Positions 7,088 through 12,618 of a stretch of 12,618 nt of DNA are shown here, piece after piece. The notes under the pieces are model-generated. The model ran no database searches, was not told the origin of the DNA, and saw only the letters and a program-made list of their open reading frames with translations. The position numbers were made by a program, and so were the translations under genes. How positions within the stretch are numbered: position 1 is the first letter of the stretch; each line of letters begins with the position of its first letter. The stretch lies in contig JAUWBH010000174.1 in the NCBI GenBank assembly GCA_030605085.1, forward strand, positions 1-12,618. The letters are read 5' to 3'. Source of the stretch: Promethearchaeota archaeon (lineage in GTDB: Archaea > Asgardarchaeota > Lokiarchaeia > Sigynarchaeales > SOKP01).

Positions 7088-7940
7088 TTAATTCGATTTA
7101 AGACTAAAGCATAACTAGATAACTTTTTTAAACTGCTAAAAATAGTTATTTTTAATCTATAATATCAACATTAATTTTTGATAGTTCATGAAATTTAATA
7201 TTTGTGTGGCAGTTCCAATTAAATCTGGAGATTTAGAGCAAAACAAATCTATAATTAATAAAATTTTAAAAGAAAATCCTGAATTTATTGAATTTCGATT
7301 TGATTACATTGATAACAAACAGAACCTTACACGAGATTTTGTAGAAAAGATGTTGAAATATATTAAATCCGATACTCGAGCTATTTTTACGATGAGAGAT
7401 GCTTCTGAAGGTGGTCAAATGGAACTTAATAATCACGAGAGGGTGCAAATTTTAGAGACATTGATTCAAGCTCAGCCTGAATATCTTGATATTGAAATTA
7501 ATTCAAATGTGTCCATATTAAAGCAAGTTATTAGCTCAGCTGTGAAAAATAAAGTAAATTTAATATTTTCTAATCATGACTTTGAAGGAACTCAAAATTA
7601 TGAAAAAACAGTTAAAATAATTGATTCTTTCACGAATAAATTGAAAAATGAGTTTAAAACCGATTCAAAAATAGTGGATAGAAGTATTTATAAGATCATC
7701 TTTACTGCTCAAAATTTTGAAGACAATTTGATCCCTCTTAAAGTGTGTAAATACTTCTCTGAAAAGAATAGAAAAGTAATCTGTTTTTGCATGGGTGAAT
7801 TAGGAATTTTCTCAAGGGTATCATGCGTGAAATCGGGCTCTTTTCTAACATATGGCTCTTTTGAAGATAAAACAGCACCCGGGCAAATAAAAATTAGTAA
7901 AATGAGAGAAATTCACGAATTATTATTTTTTTCAAATATC
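7088..7940 (+). repeat. direct repeat, left copy (aroD with its upstream region)
   Basis: This block matches 10296-11148 with a constant offset of 3208 bp and no net length change. It includes about 100 bp upstream of the ATG, starting at TTAATTCGATTTAAGA (7088-7103), and ends at the aroD stop. The copies diverge unevenly: the 5' gene part and the leader differ at many sites, while 7737-7873 is identical over 137 bp. Downstream sequences are unrelated. Confidence 0.88.
7135..7148 (+). promoter_or_regulatory. conserved leader block before the first aroD (TATA-like)
   Basis: GCTAAAAATAGTTA is kept unchanged 53 bp before the ATG in both aroD copies, although the surrounding leader has diverged. 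Its A/T-rich core fits an archaeal TATA box with a start of transcription about 25 bp later. Confidence 0.42.
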
Positions 7941-7943
7941 TGA
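7188..7943 (+). CDS. aroD: type I 3-dehydroquinate dehydratase, copy 1
   Basis: The third step of the shikimate pathway converts 3-dehydroquinate to 3-dehydroshikimate through a Schiff base. The 251-residue protein has the usual type I length. Visible active-site features are EFRFDYID (35-42), FTMRDASEGG (67-76), the catalytic His130 in SNHDFE, the Schiff-base Lys169 in SIYKIIFTAQ, Arg210 in GIFSRVSC and Gln233 in TAPGQI. It begins ICVAVPIKSGD, as expected for strand 1 of the barrel. No other shikimate gene lies in the window. A second copy at 10396-11148 differs at about 30 residues, and all listed active-site residues are kept in both. The start ATG has no clear Shine-Dalgarno. Confidence 0.92.
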   Translation: MKFNICVAVPIKSGDLEQNKSIINKILKENPEFIEFRFDYIDNKQNLTRDFVEKMLKYIKSDTRAIFTMRDASEGGQMELNNHERVQILETLIQAQPEYLDIEINSNVSILKQVISSAVKNKVNLIFSNHDFEGTQNYEKTVKIIDSFTNKLKNEFKTDSKIVDRSIYKIIFTAQNFEDNLIPLKVCKYFSEKNRKVICFCMGELGIFSRVSCVKSGSFLTYGSFEDKTAPGQIKISKMREIHELLFFSNI

Positions 7944-8030
7944 AATTATTAACTTTCTCTAAGCCAAAAGGACATATAGTACTTTGAATTTGAAATATAT
8001 TATCAGTAATAGCTATCACTTTATCAAGTT

Positions 8031-8225
8031 TTGGATCATAACTTTGAGAAAATGCCTTCGCTACTGTATGTTTATAGTTTTATTCCTGAGATTTTAGAAG
8101 GAGAAGTGTTGCTATTTATTAAAGACATCAATTCGAGTAGAATGAATCCACTAAAAAGCATAAAGATGAAAAACGGAGTAGAAAACGATTTACAAGAAAA
8201 CATTGAGAAATTAGTTATGGAATGA
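8031..8225 (+). CDS. small open frame of unknown function between aroD and the methyltransferase
   Basis: The frame is open from just after a TAG at 8010-8012 to TGA 8223. It can start at TTG 8031 or, more likely, ATG 8052 (57 codons). The product is mixed: MPSLLYVYSFIPEILEGEVLLFIKD, then a charged Lys/Glu-rich tail NDLQENIEKLVME. I recognise no family. It could be a small gene, the C-terminal stump of a larger one (as seen elsewhere in this region), or chance. The rest of 7944-8366 holds only A/T-rich DNA and a 25-codon frame at 8253-8330 with no support. Confidence 0.3.
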   Translation: MDHNFEKMPSLLYVYSFIPEILEGEVLLFIKDINSSRMNPLKSIKMKNGVENDLQENIEKLVME

Positions 8226-8366
8226 AAACAATAATATATTAGCAAGAAGATAATGAGAATTTTAGTTAAGTTTAAAATAAAAAAATCAGAAATTATTAAA
8301 GGATTAAGAGGTATTAATATATTTTTTTAATTTACATACCAATTACTTACAATAAAATGTTAAAGA

Positions 8367-9458
8367 ATGAAAACTAATCATTGTATATTTTTCAAAAGCT
8401 CAGCAGATATGAGTGAGATTGAATCTGACTCAGTAAATCTGTTAATCACGTCTCCACCTTACCCCATGATAGAGATGTGGGATTCGCTATTTTCATCCTT
8501 TAGTGAAGAAATTAAACACGCACTCCAGGAAGAAGATGGTAATAAGGCATTTAATTTAATGCACGATGAATTGAATAAGATATGGAAAGAATCTATTCGA
8601 GTCATGAAATCGGGTGGAATTGTTTGCATAAATATCGGAGATGCCACCAGAAAAATTGGCAAAAACTTCCAATTATATCCAAATCACGTAAGAATAGCTG
8701 ATTTTTTTCAGAGAAATGGATTTTCTGTATTACCTTGTATTTTGTGGAGAAAACCGACAAATAGTCCTAACAAATTTTTAGGATCTGGTATGCTCCCTCC
8801 AAATGCGTATATTACCCTTGAACACGAATATATCTTGGTCTTTAGAAAAGGAGAAAATAAGAGAAAAATCGCTCCGAAATCAGAAGATAGATATAATAGT
8901 GCGTATTTTTGGGAAGAAAGAAATAAATGGTTTTCGGATATGTGGACTGATGTAAGAGGGGTATCTCAGAATTTAAATAATAATAATAAAAACAAAGTAA
9001 GAGAACGTTCCGCTGCATTCCCTTTAGAACTCCCTTATCGGTTAATCAACATGTTTTCTATTTATGGAGATACCGTTTTAGATCCATTTTGGGGGACGGG
9101 AACGACCTCATTAGCTGCGATGATTTCCACACGAAACTCTATTGGGTATGAGATTAATTCAGAATTTATGGATTTGTTTAGGAATAACTTGAGGAAAGTT
9201 AAGCAATCAGTTAATTCGATTAATGAGGAGAGGTTAAAACAACATGTTGATTTTGTTAGAAGGTATAAGAAGGATGGTAAAGACATGAAATATAGGGCAG
9301 ATAATTATAATTTTGGACTATATACTAAGCAAGAAATAGGTATACTATTATATTCTATTAAAGAGTATACTAAAAATGAGAATGAGTTTATTGTTAATTA
9401 CGAAAAATTTGAATTTGAGCAAAAAAGCAAACTTGTTCAATCCCGCCTAATACATTAG
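8367..9458 (+). CDS. type II DNA methyltransferase, beta class, probably m4C at CTAG
   Basis: This 363-residue protein carries the catalytic motif IV as LITSPPYPMIEMWD (26-39) ahead of the AdoMet motifs X and I (AAFPLELPYRLI 216-227; VLDPFWGTGTTSLAA 237-251; GYEINSEF 260-267). That order defines the beta class. SPPY, in place of DPPY, is usual for N4-cytosine enzymes. SGGIVCINIGD (82-92) is motif V-like. The stretch TSPPYPMIEMWD resembles CTAG methyltransferases of the MthZI/MjaI type as I recall them. The convergent endonuclease 29 bp downstream supports that. It protects host DNA from its partner. There is a C-terminal tail of about 90 residues, rich in Lys/Glu, beyond the core. Codon use is AT-rich. 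The start ATG 8367 lacks a clear Shine-Dalgarno. Confidence 0.88.
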   Translation: MKTNHCIFFKSSADMSEIESDSVNLLITSPPYPMIEMWDSLFSSFSEEIKHALQEEDGNKAFNLMHDELNKIWKESIRVMKSGGIVCINIGDATRKIGKNFQLYPNHVRIADFFQRNGFSVLPCILWRKPTNSPNKFLGSGMLPPNAYITLEHEYILVFRKGENKRKIAPKSEDRYNSAYFWEERNKWFSDMWTDVRGVSQNLNNNNKNKVRERSAAFPLELPYRLINMFSIYGDTVLDPFWGTGTTSLAAMISTRNSIGYEINSEFMDLFRNNLRKVKQSVNSINEERLKQHVDFVRRYKKDGKDMKYRADNYNFGLYTKQEIGILLYSIKEYTKNENEFIVNYEKFEFEQKSKLVQSRLIH

Positions 9459-9461
9459 GAA

Positions 9462-9477
9462 TTTTTTTGAGAAAAAA
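9462..9477. terminator. bidirectional T-tract terminator between the convergent R-M genes
   Basis: TTTTTTTGAGAAAAAA lies in the 29-bp gap between the methyltransferase and endonuclease stops. The T run serves the plus strand and the A run (T on the other strand) serves the minus strand, so one 16-bp element can stop both transcripts. It can also fold as a weak A-T hairpin. Confidence 0.5.
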
Positions 9478-9487
9478 TCTAAAAAAT

Positions 9488-9973
9488 TTATGACTTGGCT
9501 ATAGAATTATCTAAACCAGAGGATTCAAACTTTTTATCGTAATAAATAGTAAGATATTTTTCAGTTTTGCTATAATATATGATGGGAATGGTTATTACTT
9601 CACGAACAGAAGACTTTTTATTTAAATATGAAATAGCCTTTATTTGAACTGGTTGGTCGCCCAGATATCCATCAATATTTTTTGATTCTTCTTCTGGAGT
9701 GGCGATTCTATATTTTACTCCTAACTTTTTTGCCATTGTTTTCAGGATAATTTCTTGGATAATAAACCCTTCGGCAGTTTTATCGATAACCAAGTCTTCC
9801 ACCCATTCCCTGACCATCGCCTTATCTATTTTTTCCATGGCATCTTTCATTTTAAGAATCATGTCCATTATTTTATCAGTAGCGTTATCTATAGCATTCG
9901 GATGAGTTTTTAAATACCACTTTTTCCAGCCCTCATAGGTTTTAGTCGGGCATTGTTTGATTAATTCCGACAT
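9488..9973 (-). CDS. MjaI-family type II restriction endonuclease (CTAG), 5'-truncated
   Basis: The 161 residues from ATG 9973 match the MjaI endonuclease family as I know it: MSELIKQ, then EGWKKWYLKTHP (14-25), AMVREWVEDLVI (52-63) and IIQEIILKTMAKK. RIATPEEESKNIDGYLG (94-110), PVQIKAISY and IPIIYYSKTEKYLTIYYD follow. The D(G)...QxK arrangement (Asp106 and Lys115) fits a PD-(D/E)xK nuclease site. The MjaI family cuts C^TAG. The conserved frame goes on upstream of this ATG, to at least 10054, without any ATG, GTG or TTG, and no Shine-Dalgarno precedes ATG 9973. The true N-terminus has therefore been lost. The product may be inactive, poorly expressed or a short form. Confidence 0.8.
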   Translation of the reverse strand: MSELIKQCPTKTYEGWKKWYLKTHPNAIDNATDKIMDMILKMKDAMEKIDKAMVREWVEDLVIDKTAEGFIIQEIILKTMAKKLGVKYRIATPEEESKNIDGYLGDQPVQIKAISYLNKKSSVREVITIPIIYYSKTEKYLTIYYDKKFESSGLDNSIAKS

Positions 9974-10054
9974 TTGACCAACAACTTTAGGGCGAGTACC
10001 CTGCGTATTTTGATTTGCGATGTTAATTAACTGCGTAGTATATTTTGGAAACTC
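9974..10054 (-). pseudogene. conserved N-terminal codons of the endonuclease without a start
   Basis: Read in the endonuclease frame, this DNA encodes EFPKYTTQLINIANQ (complement of 10054-10010) and then NTQGTRPKVVGQ, directly joined to MSELI. Both pieces are the family's usual N-terminal sequence as I recall it. Beyond 10054 the frame continues with DLWLGKER to a TAA at 10094-10096, and no usual start codon lies between. This strand overlaps the amidohydrolase stump from about 10066. The break between the two genes thus lies near 10055-10066. Confidence 0.75.
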
Positions 10055-10266
10055 CCTTTCTTTCCCTAACCATAAATCCCGCCTGGCAAATATTTATGGA
10101 GAATAAGGTGGGAAGTCTGGAGGTTGAAAAGCTAGCGGACTTGGTTGTGCTTTCGGAAAATCCCCTAAAAATAGATCCCGATCGACTCGATCAAATTCGG
10201 GTGCTTGAAACCTACAAGGGAGGACGGGCAACAAGTTTGCCGAAATTTATTGATAGATCAACATAA
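10045..10266 (+). pseudogene. C-terminal stump of an amidohydrolase (YtcJ-like metal-dependent hydrolase)
   Basis: From about 10066 the frame reads LTINPAWQIFMENKVGSLEV, then KLADLVVLSENPLKIDP and IRVLETYKGGRA. This is the standard end of amidohydrolase-superfamily proteins: the GSLEVGKLADLVVL strand and the final GGR. Roughly 450 to 500 residues with the metal-binding HxH barrel are missing. The first codons from TTG 10045 are antisense to the endonuclease N-terminus and look like junction sequence. GC content (about 45% over 10141-10200) is well above the flanking aroD genes. It cannot be active alone. I infer it marks the host side of a rearrangement. Confidence 0.82.
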
Positions 10267-10342
10267 CACATGTTAAAATAAATCAATTTATACAATTAAT
10301 TCGATTTAAGATTGCAAAACAATAAGAAAAATTTTTTAAATT

Positions 10343-10356
10343 GCTAAAAATAGTTA
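10343..10356 (+). promoter_or_regulatory. conserved leader block before the second aroD (TATA-like)
   Basis: GCTAAAAATAGTTA is the same as at 7135-7148 and again lies 53 bp before the ATG. It suggests that both copies kept a promoter. Confidence 0.42.
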
Positions 10357-10395
10357 ATTTTATTCTTTAATATCAACTTCAATTTTTGATAATTC

Positions 10396-11148
10396 ATGAA
10401 ATTTAATATCTGTGTGGCAGTTCCGATTAAATCGAGTGATTTAGAGCAAAATACAACAATAATTAAGAAGATTTTAACTGAGAATCCCGAATTTATTGAA
10501 TTACGATTTGATTACATTGATAACAAACAGAAACTCACACGAGAGTTTGTAGAAAAGTTGTTGAAAATCATTCAAACCAATACTCGAGCTATTTTTACGA
10601 TGAGAGATTCCTCTGAAGGTGGTCAAATGGAACTCAATAATCACGAGAGGGTGCAAATTTTAGAGACATTGATTCAAGCTCAGCCTGAATATCTTGATAT
10701 TGAAATGAATTCGGACATGTCCATATTAAAGCAGATTATTAGCTTAGCCGTTAAAAATAAAGTAAACTTAATATTTTCTAATCATGACTTTGAAGAAACT
10801 CAAAATTATGAAAAAACAGTTAAAATAATTGATTCTTTCACGAATAGATTAAAAAATGAGCTTAAAACCGATTCAAAAATAGTGGATACAAGTATTTATA
10901 AGATCATCTTTACTGCTCAAAATTTTGAAGACAATTTGATTCCCCTTAAAGTGTGTAAATACTTCTCTGAAAAGAATAGAAAAGTAATCTGTTTTTGCAT
11001 GGGTGAATTAGGAATTTTCTCAAGGGTATCATGCGTGAAATCGGGCTCTTTTCTAACATATGGCTCTTTTGAAGATAAAACTGCCCCCGGGCAAATTAAT
11101 ATTAGTAAAATGAGAAAATTTCATCAGTTATTATTTAATAACTCCTAA
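10396..11148 (+). CDS. aroD: type I 3-dehydroquinate dehydratase, copy 2
   Basis: This 250-residue paralogue of 7188-7943 performs the same reaction. ELRFDYID (35-42) has the more usual Leu where copy 1 has Phe. FTMRDSSEGG (67-76), His130 in SNHDFE, Lys169 in SIYKIIFTAQ, Arg210 and Gln233 are all present, so it should be active. Differences from copy 1 cluster in residues 14-62, 104-117 and after 235. Residues 166-234 are identical. It is followed after 114 bp by a broken sulfatase gene and is not in an operon with other aro genes. Whether both copies are needed, or one is drifting, cannot be told. Confidence 0.92.
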   Translation: MKFNICVAVPIKSSDLEQNTTIIKKILTENPEFIELRFDYIDNKQKLTREFVEKLLKIIQTNTRAIFTMRDSSEGGQMELNNHERVQILETLIQAQPEYLDIEMNSDMSILKQIISLAVKNKVNLIFSNHDFEETQNYEKTVKIIDSFTNRLKNELKTDSKIVDTSIYKIIFTAQNFEDNLIPLKVCKYFSEKNRKVICFCMGELGIFSRVSCVKSGSFLTYGSFEDKTAPGQINISKMRKFHQLLFNNS

Positions 11149-11262
11149 AATTTTGTAACGCCTCCTATATAAAAAGAAATTTTATTTTAAATCTGAATTT
11201 TTCCTAATCAAAATAATATATTACTATTAATTTTTAAACTAATTTCATTTGGTTTCCTTATT

Positions 11263-11742
11263 ATGAGTGAAAAGATGAATGTTTTATTTATAATATCTGA
11301 CCAGCACAGATATGACCACATGAGTTGCTCAGGAAATAGAATTTTAAAAACTCCTAATCTTGATCGATTGGCTAATGAAGGTGTGAGATTTACAAATGCT
11401 TTTTGCACTCATCCAATGTGTATGCCTAATAGAGCAACGTTATTAACAGGTCTATATCCGAACGTACACGGAGTACGGAGCAATGGTATGATCTTATCTA
11501 AAGATGTCCCTACCATTACTCAGACACTCGTTAAAAATGGATGGCATACAGCGGCATTTGGAAAATTACACTATCAATTTAACACAGCGCCTTACAAATC
11601 TTATTATCATTCTGCTGAAAGTTTTCAAGATTGGGTATTTTCGAAAGATGAGTGGCGCCCTGTTCGTGAGAATTTCCCCATTCCATATTTGCCTTAAATT
11701 GGCTTTTAGAAAACAATTATACATGATAAAAAAGCTATTGAT
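11263..11742 (+). pseudogene. 5' fragment of a sulfatase gene (arylsulfatase family), with internal stops
   Basis: The N-terminal third of a type I sulfatase is well kept. VLFIISDQHRYDHMSCSGN (7-25) holds the metal Asp12. TPNLDRLANEGVRFTNAF (29-46) follows. The active-site segment CMPNRATLLTGLYPNVHGV (52-70) has Cys52, the formylglycine position, Pro54 and Arg56. AAFGKLH (96-102) comes next. After FPIPYLP the frame meets TAA at 11695-11697 and TAG at 11707-11709. Sulfatase-like residues still appear beyond them: GF-K-T and HDKKAIDLL, to about 11742. There the sequence turns into a HerA-type gene on the other strand. Sulfatases have about 450 to 550 residues, so most of the fold is missing and no activity is expected. 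A 143-residue product would still be made from ATG 11263. Confidence 0.82.
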
Positions 11743-12618
11743 TTGCTTAACGAGATTAAGCATTCTCCCGTACCTCTCAAAAGTAACGCTATGTCCTCTA
11801 TGTACGAGGTTAATTTTGTCCTCTGGCTTAATCTTTCGGGGGCAAAATACTGCGCGTCTTCGATAATCGTTATGTGCTTGATCCCTTCGTAGTTTTTGCT
11901 TCCAACTTCAATGTTTTTGTCCCATAGGTATTTCAAAATCATGTTCAAGAAAAAGAGCGCGTCTTCTTTCTCTCCGCCTAATCGAATGATCGAGCTTAAA
12001 TCTAAAAGAACGTTGTGTTCGAAGAGTTCTTTTACGTTTAGTCCCGTTTTTTGCATGAATATGTGCTTTAACGTCCCTAAGCTGTATCGTCTTATCCTAT
12101 TTTGAACCGCGATAATGCTTTGCTCAAGAAAACTCATCGTTCCTTTTTTGTCTTCTAAGTATTGTTCGCTTACGGTGTAAAAAGATTCCCAATTGCGATT
12201 CTCTTCTTTAACGCACACTTCGTTTAAGATGTCCACGAAAACCCGTTCCATTTGGGGCGTGTATTCTACGCCTTCGAGCAATCCGCCACTTTCGAAAATT
12301 TGATACACGCGTTCCGCGTGAACCTCTGGATCTGTGCCTTCGGGATCGAATATGTTAATGGAAAAGTTCTCTCCCACTTTAATGATGAGCAAGTCTTTTA
12401 TGTTCTTTTGCAAAAAGTGGTATTCTCCTTTAAACTCCGCCAACAAAAAAGGAATTTTGTATTTTTTCGCGAAATTCAGACTAAATGTTAAGTTTTTTGT
12501 ATATTTAAGTAACTACTTCATTCTCTAAAAACCATTCTACTTTTCCCGAAAATTGCGTGTTTAACCTCCCAAGCACTCGTTCCTTCTTTAGAAGGTTATT
12601 ACCGGATTCAAAAGGCTC
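11706..12618 (-). pseudogene. HerA/DUF87-like ATPase gene, frameshifted, lacking P-loop and 3' end
   Basis: This belongs to the HerA/FtsK-like ATPase superfamily (DNA-translocating hexamers). It reads from the right edge. The first frame (12618-12505) encodes PFESGNNLLKKERVLGRL and GKVEWFLENEVVT, then stops at TAA. The next frame resumes at about 12497 with NLTFSLNFAKKYKIPFLLAE, FKGEY, KVGENFSINIFDPEG, YTPQMERVFVDIL, EQSIIAVQNRIRRYSLGTLK and LLDLSSIIRLGGEKED. The Walker B HITIIEDAQYFAPE follows, and the gene ends GTGECLISL. The Walker A segment expected between EVVT and NLTF is absent. After LISL (near 11743) the reading is antisense sulfatase DNA and ends at 11706. The gene thus lost its P-loop, its frame and its C-terminal Arg-finger part. 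It is more GC-rich (about 40%) than the aroD region. Confidence 0.82.

Larger units (their letters stand above)
10296..11148 (+). repeat. direct repeat, right copy (aroD with its upstream region)
   Basis: This is the partner of 7088-7940, in the same orientation. The interval between the copies (7944-10295, about 2.35 kb) holds the unknown small frame, the restriction-modification pair and the amidohydrolase stump. The stretch 10945-11081 is identical to 7737-7873. Confidence 0.88.

Noticed and set aside
8253..8330. 25-codon frame beginning MRILVKFKIKK upstream of the methyltransferase
   Set aside because: Too short, A/T-driven composition, no known match and no sign of conservation.
11504..11866. 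120-codon plus-strand frame across the sulfatase/HerA join
   Set aside because: It is out of frame with the conserved sulfatase residues and then antisense to the HerA-like gene, so it is a shadow frame.
12252..12528. Plus-strand frames near the right end
   Set aside because: The minus strand carries the conserved HerA-like sequence here; these frames are its complement.
1..12618. CRISPR array, IS element or integrase/attachment site
   Set aside because: No regularly spaced repeats, no transposase motifs and no terminal inverted repeats were seen; the only long repeat is the aroD pair.

Overview
The window is AT-rich and reads as archaeal chromosome. The evidence is a HerA/DUF87-type ATPase fragment, a MjaI-family CTAG restriction system, type I 3-dehydroquinate dehydratase genes, TATA-like A/T boxes and few bacterial-style promoters. 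Several paralogous acyl-CoA enzymes in one place (crotonase, a FATP-like acyl-CoA synthetase, a nitronate-monooxygenase-like flavoprotein, a carboxymuconolactone-decarboxylase-fold protein) resemble what is known from Asgard (Lokiarchaeia-like) genomes. That placement is inference: no marker gene here fixes the phylum.

Left part (1-7041). After a possible C-terminal tail of a gene entering from the left come an isomerase-type crotonase (209-1042, +), a broken remnant of an acyl-CoA synthetase (about 1202-1414, +), a divergent HD-domain protein (1426-2193, -), a CMD/AhpD-fold protein (2433-3116, +), a full-length FATP-like acyl-CoA synthetase (3353-5191, +), a convergent 2-nitropropane-dioxygenase/FabK-like flavoprotein (5266-6339, -) and a small four-helix membrane protein (6586-7041, +). 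The CMD and synthetase genes share a 19-bp upstream block, so they may be co-regulated. The set looks like CoA-thioester metabolism of fatty or aromatic acids, but the substrate cannot be read from the sequence.

Right part (7042-12618). Two aroD copies (7188-7943 and 10396-11148, about 88% identical as protein) form a direct repeat of about 850 bp that includes about 100 bp of upstream DNA. They bracket a type II restriction-modification module: an m4C-type beta-class DNA methyltransferase (8367-9458, +) and a convergent MjaI-family endonuclease (9488-9973, -). CTAG, the family's target, occurs only three times by eye in the window, against about forty GATC. The endonuclease reading frame continues at least 27 conserved codons upstream of its first ATG with no start codon. 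It then abuts the C-terminal stump of an amidohydrolase on the other strand, so both genes were cut at one junction. After the second aroD, the 5' third of a sulfatase gene (with internal stops) is joined near 11742 to a HerA-like ATPase gene that has lost its 3' end and its P-loop.

Overall, the left half is a working metabolic neighbourhood. The right half is a rearrangement-rich zone with at least four broken genes and a restriction system between duplicated housekeeping genes. All family assignments are from motif recognition; no database search was run.
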